Both the position numbers and the translations under genes were made by a program. From NCBI RefSeq assembly GCF_030815415.1, contig NZ_JAUSWW010000001.1:3100001-3164000 (forward strand): a stretch of 64,000 nt of DNA, written 5' to 3'. The notes below the pieces were generated by a model. That model saw nothing but the letters and a program-made list of their open reading frames with translations, was not told where the DNA came from and searched no databases. The stretch's first letter is position 1, and each line of letters opens with the position of its first letter. Positions 15,367-25,319 of the stretch are shown one piece after another. Source of the stretch: Streptomyces canus (GTDB taxonomy: Bacteria > Actinomycetota > Actinomycetes > Streptomycetales > Streptomycetaceae).

Positions 15367-18300
15367 GTGAGCAGCGATCGGGACGGGATCCGCGGGGGCT
15401 GGGCCACACCCGGCGATGACCAGCCCGATGAGGAGACCTCCGTCGAGATGACGGGCGAGTTCACCATCGACTACGCCCCGCCTGCCTGGTACACGCAGAA
15501 CGCGTCGCAGAGCTCGGGCGGAGGGGAGAGTTCGAGTGGCTCGGCCGCGTCGTCCGGCGGGGTGGATTCGTCCGGTACGGCGGGTGCGGCCGGGGCCGGT
15601 TCGCCGAGTTCCGGTGCGCCCGGTGCCGCGCCCTCTCCCGTGGACTGGTCCGCTTCCTCCCTGCCGGGGCTGACGCCTCCCGCGCATTCGCGTCCCCAGG
15701 GTGCCTCTGCGGGGCCCGGGGCTCCGTTCACGCCTCCGGCGCCGGGTCCGGGCGTTCCCTTCACGCCGCCCGCGCCAGGTCCCAGTGCTCCTTTCACTCC
15801 GCCCGCTGCCGGTCCGGGGGCGCCTTTCACGCCTCCGGCGCCGCCGTCTTCCGGTCCCGGGGCCCCGTTCACACCTCCGGCTCCGGCTACGGCTCCGGCT
15901 CCGGCTCCGGGTGCGCCGTTCCAGCCGCCCGCGCCGTCGAGCGAGGGGCCGGGTGCGGTGCCCGGGCTTCCGGCGGGCAGCGGGTTCGAGCCGCAGCCTC
16001 CGCAGGCCGCGCAGCCGCAGCAGTCCGAGTCGCCGGCCCCGGATGCCGGGTCGCCGGCGGCTGTGCCGAACATTCCGGGGTTCCAGTCGCAGTGGGGCGC
16101 TCCGGCGGCACCCGCGCCGTCCCCGTCGAGCTTCGCCCTGCCCACGCCGGTGACGCCGCCGGTCGCCGCGGACTCCGACCCCGCCCCGGCAGCGCCGCCC
16201 GCCGCGCCCCCGACGAGCTTCACCCTCCCCGCGCCCGCGGCTCCGCCTGCCCCTGCGGCGGCGGACGAGGAGCCGGAGTCCGGGAACGGTGACCTGGAGA
16301 GCGGCGCCACGATGCGGTTCTCCGCGGCCTCGCTGAAGCGCGAGATCGCGGAGCGCGCCGCGGTGGCCGAAGAGGCCGACGGTGCCGATTCCTCCGTTGC
16401 CGACGAGCCCGTTGCCGACGACTCCGCCGAGGATGCCGTCGTGGAGCCGTCGGTGGATGCCGAGGCGGACACCCCGGGTGCCGATGCGGCGGACGAGGCG
16501 GACGACGACATCGCGGAAGCGGTCGAACCGGCTGCCGAGGACATCGCGGAGCCGGACGGGACGGCCGCGCAGGACGACACGGACGCCGACGCCGACGTCC
16601 TGGCGTTCCCGGGCGCTTCTGAGGAGGCCCCCGCCGAGGACACGGAGCCTGCCGCGGACGACACCTCGCTGTCCCAGGACACCGACGCCGGTGTGGGGGA
16701 CCCGGAGCCCGCGGTGACCGAGCCCGAGGACGCCGGTCCCGACGAGGAGACCGAGGCGGAGGAGACCGCGCTTCCGGAGGCCGCCGCCGAGCCGACCGCC
16801 ACCGAGCCGGAGGACGCGGAGCTCTCGGACGCGGCGCCTGCCGAGGCCGAGCCGGAGGACGCCGTACCCGCGACGGCGGAGCCCGCCGACCCCGTACCGG
16901 CTGACGCCGAGCCCGAGGACACCGCCCCCGCGGACGCCACGCCCGAGGACAGCGCCCCGCAGGACGCACCCCCCGCCTGGACTCCCCCGCCGGCGCCGCA
17001 GGCCGGAATGCCGCCACTGCCGCCGTCGTACCAGCCCGCCGCTCCCGCCCCGGCGGCCCAGTGGCCGGCACAGGCCCAGCCCCAGCAGCAGGCCCCGGCG
17101 GCACCCGCCCCGCAGCCGACGGCCGCGCAGCCCCACCCGCCCGTACCGCAGCAGCAGCCGCCCTTCCAGCCGCAGGCCCCGCAGCCCGCGCCCGCCGCCT
17201 GGAACCAGCCGCCCGCCCCGGCCGCACCACAGCCCGGCGCCCCGGCGGCCCAGCAGCCGCCCACCACCCCCGCCCCGCAGGACGGTCACGGCTTCCCGCA
17301 GCCCGGCGGAGCCCCCGCACCCAACCCGCAGCCCGGCTACGGCTTCCCGCAGCCCGGCGCTGCCCAGCCGACCCCTCCCCAGCCTCAAGGCGGCTACGGC
17401 TTCCCCCAGCCCGGAGCCCCCGCACCCGCCCCCCAGCCCGGCGCTGCCCAGCCGACCCCTCCCCAGCCTCAAGGCGGCTACGGCTTCCCCCAGCCCGGAG
17501 CCCCCGCACCCGCCCCCCAGCCCGGCGCTGCCCAGCCGACCCCTCCCCAGCCCTCGGCCCCCAACCCCCAGGGCGGCTACGGCTTCCCCCAGCAGGGTCA
17601 GCCCCCGGCCGGCACTCCCTCCGTCCCGCACGCCCAACCGGCGCCCGCCCCGGGTCCGCAGGCCGGTTACGGCTTCCCGCAGCCCGGCGGAGCCCCCGCA
17701 CCCAACCCCCAGCCGCAACCCGGCGCTGGCCAGCCCCCGGCCCCCAACGCCCAAGGCGGCTACGGCTTCCCCCAGCAGGGCCAGCCCCCGGCCCCCACCC
17801 CCTCGGACCCGCACGCCCAACCGGCGCCCGCCCCGGGTCCGCAGGCCGGTTACGGCTTCCCGCAACCCGGAGCTCCGGCCCCCGCTCCCAACGCCCAGGC
17901 CGGCTACGGCTTCCCCCACCCCGGTGCTCCGAACGCCCCGCAGGCGCCCGCCCCCGGCGGCTACGGCTTCCCGCAGCCGCCCGCGCAGCAGGATGGCCAG
18001 CCGCACCCTCAGCCGGGCGTACCGCAGGGACAGGTCCAGCCCGACGGTCAGCCGCAGGGATTCGCCCCGCAGGCACCCCAGGCGCCGCAGCCCCCCATCG
18101 ACCCCCGCACCGGTACCGCCTGGCCGCAGCCCATGCAGCACGACCAGCGGCAGATGACCAACCCCGGTGCGGCGCCGCTCGGTTACACCGCTGCCGTGGA
18201 GCTGTCCTCGGACCGGCTGCTGAACAACAAGAAGCAGAAGGCGAAGAGCGGCCGTCCCGCCGCTCAGTCCTCCCGGTTCAAGATCGGTGGGAAGAAGGAA

Positions 18301-19371
18301 GAAGCCGAGCGGCAGCGGAAGTTGGAGCTGATCCGTACGCCCGTGCTCTCCTGCTACCGCATCGCGGTCATCAGCCTCAAGGGCGGCGTCGGCAAGACCA
18401 CGACCACCACCGCCCTCGGCTCGACCCTCGCCACGGAGCGGCAGGACAAGATCCTCGCCATCGACGCCAACCCGGACGCCGGTACCCTCGGCCGCCGGGT
18501 GCGGCGGGAGACCGGGGCCACCATCCGTGACCTCGTCCAGGCGATCCCGTACCTCAACTCGTACATGGACATCCGCCGGTTCACCTCCCAGGCGCCGTCC
18601 GGGCTCGAGATCATCGCCAACGACGTCGACCCGGCCGTGTCCACGGCCTTCAACGACGAGGACTACCGGCGGGCCCTCGATGTGCTGGGCAAGCAGTACC
18701 CGGTGATCCTGACGGACTCCGGTACCGGTCTGCTCTACTCCGCCATGCGCGGTGTGCTCGACCTCGCCGACCAGCTCATCATCATCTCGACGCCGTCCGT
18801 CGACGGTGCGAGCAGCGCGAGTACGACGCTGGACTGGCTGTCGGCGCACGGGTACGCGGATCTCGTGTCGAGGTCCCTCACCGTCATCTCGGGGGTGCGC
18901 GAGACCGGCAAGATGATCAAGGTGGACGACATCGTCAGCCACTTCGAGACGCGCTGCCGCGGTGTCATCGTGGTGCCCTTCGACGAACACCTCGCGGCCG
19001 GTGCCGAGGTCGACCTCGACATGATGCGGCCAAAGGTCCGGGAGTCGTACTTCAACCTCGCGGCGATGGTCGCCGAGGACTTCGTACGCCACCAGCAGAT
19101 GCACGGCCTGTGGACCAGCGACGGCAACCCGCCCCCGGTGGCGGCCCCGCCGATGCCGGGCCAGCCCATGCCCGGGCAGCCGTACCCGCAGCAGCCTCAG
19201 CAGCCGGAGCACCCGTACGCCCCGCAGCCGGGGCAGCCCTATCCGCAGCAGGCTCAGCCGTACCCTCAGCAGGCCCAGCCATACCCTCAGCAGGCCCAGC
19301 AGCCCGGCCAGCCCTACCCGCAGCCGGGACAGCCCGGGCAGCCGTACCCGCCCGCGCCCCCGCAGCAGTAG
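15367..19371 (+). CDS. EspI-like proline-rich MinD/ParA ATPase of the ESX locus (SCO5717 family-like)
   Basis: 1334 residues, starting at a GTG 5 bases after AGGAGG. The first 950 or so are disordered: a Pro/Ala/Gly part, an acidic part (about 300-530), then about ten copies of a G-Y-G-F-P-Q repeat. The ATPase domain starts near residue 995, with a deviant-type Walker A ([10 protein letters not shown], Lys about 1005) and [12 protein letters not shown], as in MinD/ParA enzymes. A Pro/Gln tail with repeated PYPQQAQ ends the protein. EspI of mycobacterial ESX-1 has the same layout (proline-rich N-terminus plus MinD-like ATPase) and tunes secretion with ATP level. NCBI names similar Streptomyces proteins SCO5717-family growth-regulating ATPases (from memory). 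Large for the class; the repeats vary in number. Confidence 0.9.
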   Translation: MSSDRDGIRGGWATPGDDQPDEETSVEMTGEFTIDYAPPAWYTQNASQSSGGGESSSGSAASSGGVDSSGTAGAAGAGSPSSGAPGAAPSPVDWSASSLPGLTPPAHSRPQGASAGPGAPFTPPAPGPGVPFTPPAPGPSAPFTPPAAGPGAPFTPPAPPSSGPGAPFTPPAPATAPAPAPGAPFQPPAPSSEGPGAVPGLPAGSGFEPQPPQAAQPQQSESPAPDAGSPAAVPNIPGFQSQWGAPAAPAPSPSSFALPTPVTPPVAADSDPAPAAPPAAPPTSFTLPAPAAPPAPAAADEEPESGNGDLESGATMRFSAASLKREIAERAAVAEEADGADSSVADEPVADDSAEDAVVEPSVDAEADTPGADAADEADDDIAEAVEPAAEDIAEPDGTAAQDDTDADADVLAFPGASEEAPAEDTEPAADDTSLSQDTDAGVGDPEPAVTEPEDAGPDEETEAEETALPEAAAEPTATEPEDAELSDAAPAEAEPEDAVPATAEPADPVPADAEPEDTAPADATPEDSAPQDAPPAWTPPPAPQAGMPPLPPSYQPAAPAPAAQWPAQAQPQQQAPAAPAPQPTAAQPHPPVPQQQPPFQPQAPQPAPAAWNQPPAPAAPQPGAPAAQQPPTTPAPQDGHGFPQPGGAPAPNPQPGYGFPQPGAAQPTPPQPQGGYGFPQPGAPAPAPQPGAAQPTPPQPQGGYGFPQPGAPAPAPQPGAAQPTPPQPSAPNPQGGYGFPQQGQPPAGTPSVPHAQPAPAPGPQAGYGFPQPGGAPAPNPQPQPGAGQPPAPNAQGGYGFPQQGQPPAPTPSDPHAQPAPAPGPQAGYGFPQPGAPAPAPNAQAGYGFPHPGAPNAPQAPAPGGYGFPQPPAQQDGQPHPQPGVPQGQVQPDGQPQGFAPQAPQAPQPPIDPRTGTAWPQPMQHDQRQMTNPGAAPLGYTAAVELSSDRLLNNKKQKAKSGRPAAQSSRFKIGGKKEEAERQRKLELIRTPVLSCYRIAVISLKGGVGKTTTTTALGSTLATERQDKILAIDANPDAGTLGRRVRRETGATIRDLVQAIPYLNSYMDIRRFTSQAPSGLEIIANDVDPAVSTAFNDEDYRRALDVLGKQYPVILTDSGTGLLYSAMRGVLDLADQLIIISTPSVDGASSASTTLDWLSAHGYADLVSRSLTVISGVRETGKMIKVDDIVSHFETRCRGVIVVPFDEHLAAGAEVDLDMMRPKVRESYFNLAAMVAEDFVRHQQMHGLWTSDGNPPPVAAPPMPGQPMPGQPYPQQPQQPEHPYAPQPGQPYPQQAQPYPQQAQPYPQQAQQPGQPYPQPGQPGQPYPPAPPQQ
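17359..17553 (+). repeat. 84-bp perfect tandem repeat inside the EspI-like gene
   Basis: Two identical 84-bp units (17359-17442 and 17443-17526) are followed by the first third of another unit. Each encodes 28 residues including GGYGFPQPG. The surrounding 17280-17990 holds further diverged G-Y-G-F-P units. Exact identity means recent duplication and a likely length polymorphism between strains. Confidence 0.92.
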
Positions 19372-19381
19372 CCCGCACAAG

Positions 19382-19421
19382 CGAAGGGCGGCCGGTGCTC
19401 ACCAGCACCGGCCGCCCTTCG
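19382..19421. terminator. Strong bidirectional stem-loop between ATPase gene and ribF
   Basis: CGAAGGGCGGCCGGTGCT and its exact complement form an 18-bp stem with a CACC loop. It lies between the convergent genes ending at 19371 and 19446, and marks the border between the ESX locus and the housekeeping block. Confidence 0.92.
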
Positions 19422-19445
19422 GCGTCGTAGGAACGGGACGAACGA

Positions 19446-20393
19446 CTACTCGGCCGCCGAAATCAGCTCCCGGCACTTCTTGACGTCCTCGGCCATCTGC
19501 TCCAGCAGGGCCTCCAGGGAGTCGAACTTCGCCTGGCCGCGCACATACGCGAGGAAGTCGACGGCGACGTGCAGGCCGTAGAGGTCGAGGCCGACGCGGT
19601 CGATGGCGTACGCCTCGACCGTGCGCTCGGTGCCGTCGAACTGCGGGTTGGTGCCGACGGAGATCGCGGCCGGCATCGCCTCGCCCTGGGCGTGCAGCCA
19701 GCCGGCGTAGACGCCGTCGGCGGGGATGGCGGTGTGCGGAAGTGTCTCGACGTTGGCCGTGGGGAAGCCCAGCTCGCGGCCGCGCTGCGCGCCCCGGACG
19801 ACCACGCCCTCGACCCGGTGCGGGCGGCCCAGGATCTCGTGGGCGCCCTCGACATCGCCGGCGGCGACCAGTCGGCGGGTGAGGGTGGAGGAGAACGGCT
19901 CCCCGCCGCCCGCCTCACCGCACACGAACAGGTCGACGACCTCGACCTCGAAGTCGTACGTCTTGCCCTGCTCGGCGAGGAACTCCACGTTCCCCGCGGC
20001 CTTGTGGCCGAAGCGGAAGTTGGGGCCCTCGACGACCGCCTTGGCGTGCAGCTTGTCGACCAGGACCTTGACGACGAACTCGGCCGGCGAGAGCTTCGAG
20101 AACTCCGTCGTGAAGGGCAGGATGAGGATCGCGTCCACGCCCAGCTCCGCCATCAGCTCGGCGCGGCGGTGGTGCGGGGCCAGCAGGGGCGGGTGGCTGC
20201 CGGGGCGGACGACCTCGCTGGGGTGCGGGTCGAAGGTGACGACGACGGCGGGAACGCCCAGCTCACGGGCGCGTTCCACGGCATGCCGGATGATCAGCTG
20301 GTGTCCGCGGTGGACTCCGTCGTAGGAGCCGATGGTGACGACGCTGCGTCCCCAGTCCTCCGGGATGTCCTCCAAGCCACGCCAGCGCTGCAC
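19446..20393 (-). CDS. ribF: Bifunctional riboflavin kinase / FAD synthetase
   Basis: 315 residues, typical for RibF. The N-terminal FMN adenylyltransferase domain has the nucleotidyltransferase signature (TIGSYDGVHRGHQ, about 21-33). The C-terminal flavokinase domain has GRELGFPTANV and GVYAGWL. It makes FMN from riboflavin and FAD from FMN in the cytosol. It starts at a GTG after GAGGAG. It keeps its usual Streptomyces place next to truB/rbfA/infB, here separated from truB by the STAND-type gene. Confidence 0.97.
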   Translation of the reverse strand: MQRWRGLEDIPEDWGRSVVTIGSYDGVHRGHQLIIRHAVERARELGVPAVVVTFDPHPSEVVRPGSHPPLLAPHHRRAELMAELGVDAILILPFTTEFSKLSPAEFVVKVLVDKLHAKAVVEGPNFRFGHKAAGNVEFLAEQGKTYDFEVEVVDLFVCGEAGGGEPFSSTLTRRLVAAGDVEGAHEILGRPHRVEGVVVRGAQRGRELGFPTANVETLPHTAIPADGVYAGWLHAQGEAMPAAISVGTNPQFDGTERTVEAYAIDRVGLDLYGLHVAVDFLAYVRGQAKFDSLEALLEQMAEDVKKCRELISAAE

Positions 20394-20526
20394 TGTGACC
20401 GCTCCTCGTCGAACCTGTGTCCGTATGTACGGCTTATCTCTTACGCAGGACTAAGGGTGCCATGCCGCGTCGCTCCGGCCCGCATCGGCATGGGCGCTGT
20501 GACTCGACGCACGTAGGACGGGCGGG

Positions 20527-23500
20527 TCAGGCGGGGACGCGGACGCCTGCCAGGTTCTCGATCATCCGGCGGGTACTGGGGCCGACCACGGCCGCCCAGT
20601 GCTGCGGAGCGCCGGCCAGCCAGCCCGCCACCTGCGCCGCGAAACCCGGCACCTGACGGCCGAGATCGACCAGGCCACGGTCGAAACGGGCCGCACCCTC
20701 CGGGGTGCGGACGAGGAGAAGGCCGGTGCGGTGGACGAGTTCGCGCAGTCCGTCGTCGGGGTGGCGGGCGGCGGCGCGCAGGAGGGCGTCCAGGACGGCG
20801 GGCGCGTGCTCGTGGCTCAGCAGGAATTCGAGCAGTTCTCGACGGAGGGGGCGGGAGGCGGGGGTGCCGGGGGTGGCCAGTACGGCGGCGAGGGCGGCCC
20901 GCGCCTCCTCCGAGCCGCCGTCCAGCAGGCCGGTGACCAGCGGGAGGAGTACCGCCCGCGCCCCCGGCCCCTGGTCCAGGCGCCGGTCGACGTACGCGGC
21001 CATGTCCGCCGCGGTCTCCGGACGCTGCTCCACCGCCTCCCGCACGAGCCCGGCGATCCGGCGGGCCTGCGTGGGCGTGGTGACGTCGGCGAGGGTACGC
21101 AGGACCGCTCCGGCGCCGGGGCGGCGCAGCCGGGCGCGGAAGGCGTCGAGGACCGGCTCCGGGTGCGTGGCCAGGGCGGCGACCAGCGCACTCGGCGGGA
21201 ACTGCGGGTCGCCGGCCATGAAGTGGCCGAGGGCTTGCGGGAGATGACGGGCACGCGTGCGGGGATCGCGGACGAGGAGGGCGAGCGCACCGCCGTGCAG
21301 GGTGCAGTCGGCGGGGCGGGCGAGCAGGGTGAGGGCGGCGTAGCGCAGCAGCTCGCGGTCGGCCTCCGTTCTCACGTGCGGGGCGGCGCACAGGCCGTAC
21401 GCCACCGCCGCGACCCGCCGGTCGGGGCGTTCGTCGTGCGCCCATCGGTCCACGGCCCGGCACACCGCCGACGGTTCGTCCTCCGCGAGCACGGTGAGCA
21501 GTTCGTCGGCCCGCCGGTGCGCGCAGTCGACGAGCACCTCGGTGAGGTCGTCGAGGGCCAGCCGCCGGTGGGTGTGCAGCAGCGCCTGCGCGGCCTTCGC
21601 GACGGTCGCGTGCGGGGTGGCGGGCAGCGGGCGCTCGTCGTCGAACCAGCACGTCAGATGCGGTGATACGGCGGTGGGGTCGGCGGCGAGCAGCCCGGAG
21701 GCCGCGTCCAGGAAGCGGGGGGCCGTGTCGTGCGCGGGGCCGTCGGCGAGGACGAGACGGCGGAGCAGGTCGAAGAGGGTGATCGGGGGCAGAGCCAGGG
21801 CGAGCCAGAAGTCGGGGGCGAACTCGGCGGCCCGGACGGGGCGTTGGTCGAGCTCCTGCTCGCGTCCTTGGCGTCGCCAGTCCACCACGCGGTCCGCGAG
21901 CAGGCGCAGTACGCCCGTGTACGGCGTCGCGTCGGGTACGCGGAGCAGGGACTCGGCGAGGAGTCGGGCGGCCCACCAGGAGTCGGGGTCGGCGTCCAGA
22001 GCCTGGATCAACTCCTCCAGGCGGAGGGCGAGTCGGGGGGTGCCGTGCTGGCGGGACTGGAGGAGCAGGGCCTGGACGACCGGGCCGATGCGGTGGTGCG
22101 GCACCGGGAGGGGATGCGGGCTGCGGCGGTGGACCAGGGCGCGCAGGGCCTCGTCCAGGTCGAGGTGCATGCCCTGGATCCAGTCGGCGAGTTCCTCGTG
22201 GGCGAAGCGGTAGCCGTTGCCTGCGGGGACAAGGAGGCCCTCGGTGAGGACGGCGGACGCCCAGCCGGTGCCGCCGCCGAGCCGGGCGGAGGCCTGGCCC
22301 CAGGGGAACACCGTCTCGAACGACTCGCGGTCCAGTTCGCCCTGGCCCGGGCCGAGGCTGCGGCGGGCGGCCTCGTGCACCTGGCCGGAGACCTTTGCGG
22401 CGAGGCGGCGTACGGCGGTGCCGCGCAGGCCGTTCTCGGCGGCGAGGCGGACGGCGATGCGGAGGCACATCAGGTCGAGGTGGGCGGCGAAGACGTCGTG
22501 GCGGTCCGCGCGGGTGGCGGGGGTGCCGGGGGTGCCGGTGTCGGGGAGGGCGGCTCGGACCTCGGAGAGGAGGCGCAGGGTGAGGGGGTGGCGGGCGTCG
22601 GTGTCCGTGAGGGCGTCCTCGGGGATGCCGTAGCGGGCCCGGGCTTGGCGGGCTTCGTCCTCGTGCAGGTCGGCAAGGTGGACGCAGGGCGGTTTCTCGC
22701 CCCCTGCGCCCCTCCCCTTCCCATCCCTGGGGGCTGCGCCCCCAGGCCCCCCTTCGGCGTGAACGGCCTCGTCCTCAAACTCCCCCAGAGGGGGTACCCC
22801 CAGACGGGCTGAGGGTGACTGAGCCTGCGGGCTGTGCAGCATTCCTCCCGGGAACCCCTCCCCCGCCCGCTCCCAGTACTCTTCCCGGCACGCCACCACC
22901 AGTCGTGCCTTCGTCTGACGCAGCCATGTCGCCGTGCCGTCGGTCCATTCCGTGAGGCGGTGGGCCAGGACGGGTGGCATCTCCTCGGGGCCGTCGAGGA
23001 GGAGGAGCAGGGGGCGGCCGTCGGTGTGGGCGAGCCGGGCCAGCCGCTCAGGGGTGACATCGCCCAGGTCGGCGACGTGTACCGAGCGCGACGCGGCGAC
23101 GATCCGTGCCGCCCGGGTCAGCGCCCTGCGTGCCGCGTCCGCGACCGAGGTGTCGTCGTCCCTCAGATCGGCGCCGCGCAGCCACAGGGCCGGGCCGGGT
23201 CGGGCACCCCGGTTGCGGCGGGTTGCGAGGGACGCGAGTTCTGTCGTACGGCCGCTGCCGGGTGGTCCGACGAGGGCGAGGACGGCGGCCGGGCCGTCGG
23301 TGAAGGCCGCGAACTCCGCTGCCGTGGCCGCCCGTTGGACCGGTGTCACCGTTCCTGGGGTGCCGGTGCTCGCCCGGCCGACGTAGCCCGCGAGCGCGCC
23401 CGGCGGGCCGTCCTGGCCCACCGACGTCGCCGTCAGTTCCCGTACGCCCGCGAGGTTGAGGTCCACGCCGTACGCGGGGACGGTCGCCGCGTTCTCGGCG

Positions 23501-24168
23501 AGGAGTTCGGCGAGCGGGCCGGGCGGTGCCGGGAGCAGGGGGACGGCGAACCCAGCGTCACGGCCGCCGCCCTGCAGCGCGGTGCCGAGGACGCCGATCA
23601 CCGCGCCGGTCGCGGCGTCGAGCACCGGTCCGCCGGCCGCCCCGCCGCCCAGCCGCAGCGCGTCCCGCCCGGCCGTGCCGATCGCCAACTCCAGTGCGCC
23701 GTCCAGGAGATGGAAGCGATCCGTCGCGGTGTACGTCACGGCAGTCGCGCCGAGCACCCTCGCCTCACGCCAGCACCCGGCGGCGATCCGCACATAGGCA
23801 CCGGTCTCGATCCGGTCCCGCACGGTGACGGGGAGCGGTTCGACGCCGAGCCCCTCGGTCCGTACGAGCGCCAGGTTCAGCTCGGGCAGGGCGGTCACCG
23901 CGTCGGCGGTCACCACGCAGTGGCGGTCCTCGGTGGCGTAGAGCAGCAGCCTCGGCAGTCCGTCGACGGCCTCGTGGCTGGTGATCACGGTGCCGTGGTG
24001 GTCGGCCACGAAGCCGGTGCCCCGGGGGCGGCCGGCCAGATCGTGGATCCGGACAAGGGATTCGTCGCGTGCGTGTCCCGGCCCGGAAGCCGTGCCCAAG
24101 GACGCGTGGTGCTCGCTGTCACCCGCGCGTCGGCGGTCGCCCGCAGTCCGCGGGCCCCGTCCCGCCAT
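20527..24168 (-). CDS. Inactive trypsin-like domain fused to a STAND-type ATPase with helical repeats
   Basis: 1213 residues from the ATG at 24168, which has GGGGAGG upstream. Residues 35-215 have the trypsin-like fold (TGFVADHHG, ITSHEAV with His65), but the Asp position reads Asn98 (LNLALVR, usually DLALLR) and the Ser position Ala178 (GAAGGPV, usually GNSGGP), so the triad is lost. Residues 295-400 form a P-loop module: Walker A GPPGSGRTT at 301-309 with Arg for Lys, Walker B LLLLLDGPEE with Asp392. A winged-helix-like part and about 500 residues of alpha-helical HEAT-like repeats follow. Trypsin-STAND fusions occur in bacterial signalling and conflict systems; this copy more likely senses or scaffolds than cuts. 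Residues 445-494 come from an inserted repeat. There is no signal peptide. Confidence 0.85.
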   Translation of the reverse strand: MAGRGPRTAGDRRRAGDSEHHASLGTASGPGHARDESLVRIHDLAGRPRGTGFVADHHGTVITSHEAVDGLPRLLLYATEDRHCVVTADAVTALPELNLALVRTEGLGVEPLPVTVRDRIETGAYVRIAAGCWREARVLGATAVTYTATDRFHLLDGALELAIGTAGRDALRLGGGAAGGPVLDAATGAVIGVLGTALQGGGRDAGFAVPLLPAPPGPLAELLAENAATVPAYGVDLNLAGVRELTATSVGQDGPPGALAGYVGRASTGTPGTVTPVQRAATAAEFAAFTDGPAAVLALVGPPGSGRTTELASLATRRNRGARPGPALWLRGADLRDDDTSVADAARRALTRAARIVAASRSVHVADLGDVTPERLARLAHTDGRPLLLLLDGPEEMPPVLAHRLTEWTDGTATWLRQTKARLVVACREEYWERAGEGFPGGMLHSPQAQSPSARLGVPPLGEFEDEAVHAEGGPGGAAPRDGKGRGAGGEKPPCVHLADLHEDEARQARARYGIPEDALTDTDARHPLTLRLLSEVRAALPDTGTPGTPATRADRHDVFAAHLDLMCLRIAVRLAAENGLRGTAVRRLAAKVSGQVHEAARRSLGPGQGELDRESFETVFPWGQASARLGGGTGWASAVLTEGLLVPAGNGYRFAHEELADWIQGMHLDLDEALRALVHRRSPHPLPVPHHRIGPVVQALLLQSRQHGTPRLALRLEELIQALDADPDSWWAARLLAESLLRVPDATPYTGVLRLLADRVVDWRRQGREQELDQRPVRAAEFAPDFWLALALPPITLFDLLRRLVLADGPAHDTAPRFLDAASGLLAADPTAVSPHLTCWFDDERPLPATPHATVAKAAQALLHTHRRLALDDLTEVLVDCAHRRADELLTVLAEDEPSAVCRAVDRWAHDERPDRRVAAVAYGLCAAPHVRTEADRELLRYAALTLLARPADCTLHGGALALLVRDPRTRARHLPQALGHFMAGDPQFPPSALVAALATHPEPVLDAFRARLRRPGAGAVLRTLADVTTPTQARRIAGLVREAVEQRPETAADMAAYVDRRLDQGPGARAVLLPLVTGLLDGGSEEARAALAAVLATPGTPASRPLRRELLEFLLSHEHAPAVLDALLRAAARHPDDGLRELVHRTGLLLVRTPEGAARFDRGLVDLGRQVPGFAAQVAGWLAGAPQHWAAVVGPSTRRMIENLAGVRVPA
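22690..22810 (-). repeat. GC-rich palindromic Streptomyces-type repeat inserted in frame in a coding sequence
   Basis: The block has one hairpin with perfect 9-bp arms (CCTGGGGGC at 22726-22734, GCCCCCAGG at 22738-22746) and one 12-bp palindrome GGGGGTACCCCC (22790-22801). Its wording (GAGTTTGAGGACGAGGCCGT on the minus strand) matches a dispersed sequence I remember from Streptomyces intergenic regions. Here it is translated as a low-complexity Gly/Pro/Ala loop, residues 445-494 of the STAND protein, with no frame break. Confidence 0.72.
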
Positions 24169-24351
24169 GGTCGAACCTCCCCGCCGTGCCCTGCCCTGTC
24201 TTCGACGGTAGGCACCAGGTGATCGGCGGGACAGATCGCGCGGTGAACGCGCCCCCGTCCGCTCCCCCGCTTCACTCCGAGCGCCTGCCCGCACGGGTGA
24301 ATGGGAGGGAGTCGATGGATACACCCTAGGGGTGGGGGAACCGAGGGGGGA

Positions 24352-24391
24352 CCGTGGAGCGGCGGACAACTCCGTGCCCGCCGCTCCACGG
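24352..24391 (-). terminator. Stem-loop terminator after truB
   Basis: CCGTGGAGCGGCGG and CCGCCGCTCCACGG form a perfect 14-bp stem with a 12-nt loop, about 20 bases beyond the truB stop and before the start of the STAND gene. It separates the translation operon from the STAND gene on the same strand. Confidence 0.88.
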
Positions 24392-24413
24392 ACGGAGCGT
24401 CCTAGGACCTGCC

Positions 24414-25319
24414 CTAGCCGAAGACGGCGAGGCTCTTCGCCTTGCCCTTCTGTTCCTCCACGAGGGCCAGCAGTCGGCCCTCGGGGGCGAAGACGGCGAT
24501 GGTGCCGCGGCCCGTGTACTCGTCGGGCATCTCCAGGCGTACGCCGTTGGCGAGCAGCCGGGCCCGCCTCTCGTCCACGTCCCAGCGCGGGAACGCGGCC
24601 GCGGCCGCCTCGGCGATCGGCATCACCGTCAGCTCCTGCTGGTGCTGCTCCAGCGTCTTGGCCGCGTCCAGCTTGTACGGGCCGACCCGCGTGCGCCGCA
24701 GAGCGGTGAGATGGCCGCCCACGCCCAGGTCCGCGCCCAGGTCCCGGGCCAGCGCCCGGATGTACGTACCGGACGAGCAGACCACCGAGACGACCAGATC
24801 CATCACGGGCGTGCCGTCCTCGGCGACGGCGTCCCGGACGTCGTACACCGCGAAGGACGAGATCTTGACGGGCCGGGCGGGGATCTCGAACTCCTCGCCC
24901 TCACGCGCCCGCTTGTAGGAGCGCACACCGTCGATCTTGATGGCGCTGACCTTGGACGGCACCTGCATGATGTCGCCGCTCAGCTTGGCGATCCCCGCGT
25001 CGATGGCGTCCCGGGTGACCTTCGAGGCGTCTGCCGCTCCCGTGATCTCGCCCTCGGCGTCATCGGTCAGGGTCGTCTGGCCCAGGCGGATCGTGCCCAG
25101 GTACTCCTTCTCGGTGAGCGCGAGGTGTCCGAGGAGCTTGGTCGCCTTCTCGACGCCGAGGACGAGCACACCGGTCGCCATCGGGTCGAGGGTGCCGGCG
25201 TGTCCGACGCGGCGGGTCCTCGCGATCCCGCGCATCTTGGCGACGACGTCGTGCGAAGTGAAGCCCGACGGCTTGTCGACGATGACAAGCCCGTCGGGCG
25301 TCTGGTTCTTCTGTGTCAT
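24414..25319 (-). CDS. truB: tRNA pseudouridine(55) synthase TruB
   Basis: 301 residues. It has the TruB catalytic motif GHAGTLDPMATGVL with the nucleophilic Asp near residue 46, plus the KPSGFTSHD start and a C-terminal PUA-like region. It makes pseudouridine 55 in the T loop of tRNAs. The ATG overlaps the rbfA stop by 4 nt, so the two are coupled. A terminator follows the gene. Confidence 0.98.
   Translation of the reverse strand: MTQKNQTPDGLVIVDKPSGFTSHDVVAKMRGIARTRRVGHAGTLDPMATGVLVLGVEKATKLLGHLALTEKEYLGTIRLGQTTLTDDAEGEITGAADASKVTRDAIDAGIAKLSGDIMQVPSKVSAIKIDGVRSYKRAREGEEFEIPARPVKISSFAVYDVRDAVAEDGTPVMDLVVSVVCSSGTYIRALARDLGADLGVGGHLTALRRTRVGPYKLDAAKTLEQHQQELTVMPIAEAAAAAFPRWDVDERRARLLANGVRLEMPDEYTGRGTIAVFAPEGRLLALVEEQKGKAKSLAVFG

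Noticed and set aside
17280..17990. Regular repeats suggesting a CRISPR-like array
   Set aside because: Units are in frame, encode G-Y-G-F-P repeats and have no unique spacers of constant length.
15259..19380. 1373-codon minus-strand open frame
   Set aside because: Antisense to the EspI-like gene; repeats mirror those of the sense gene and no domain is recognisable.
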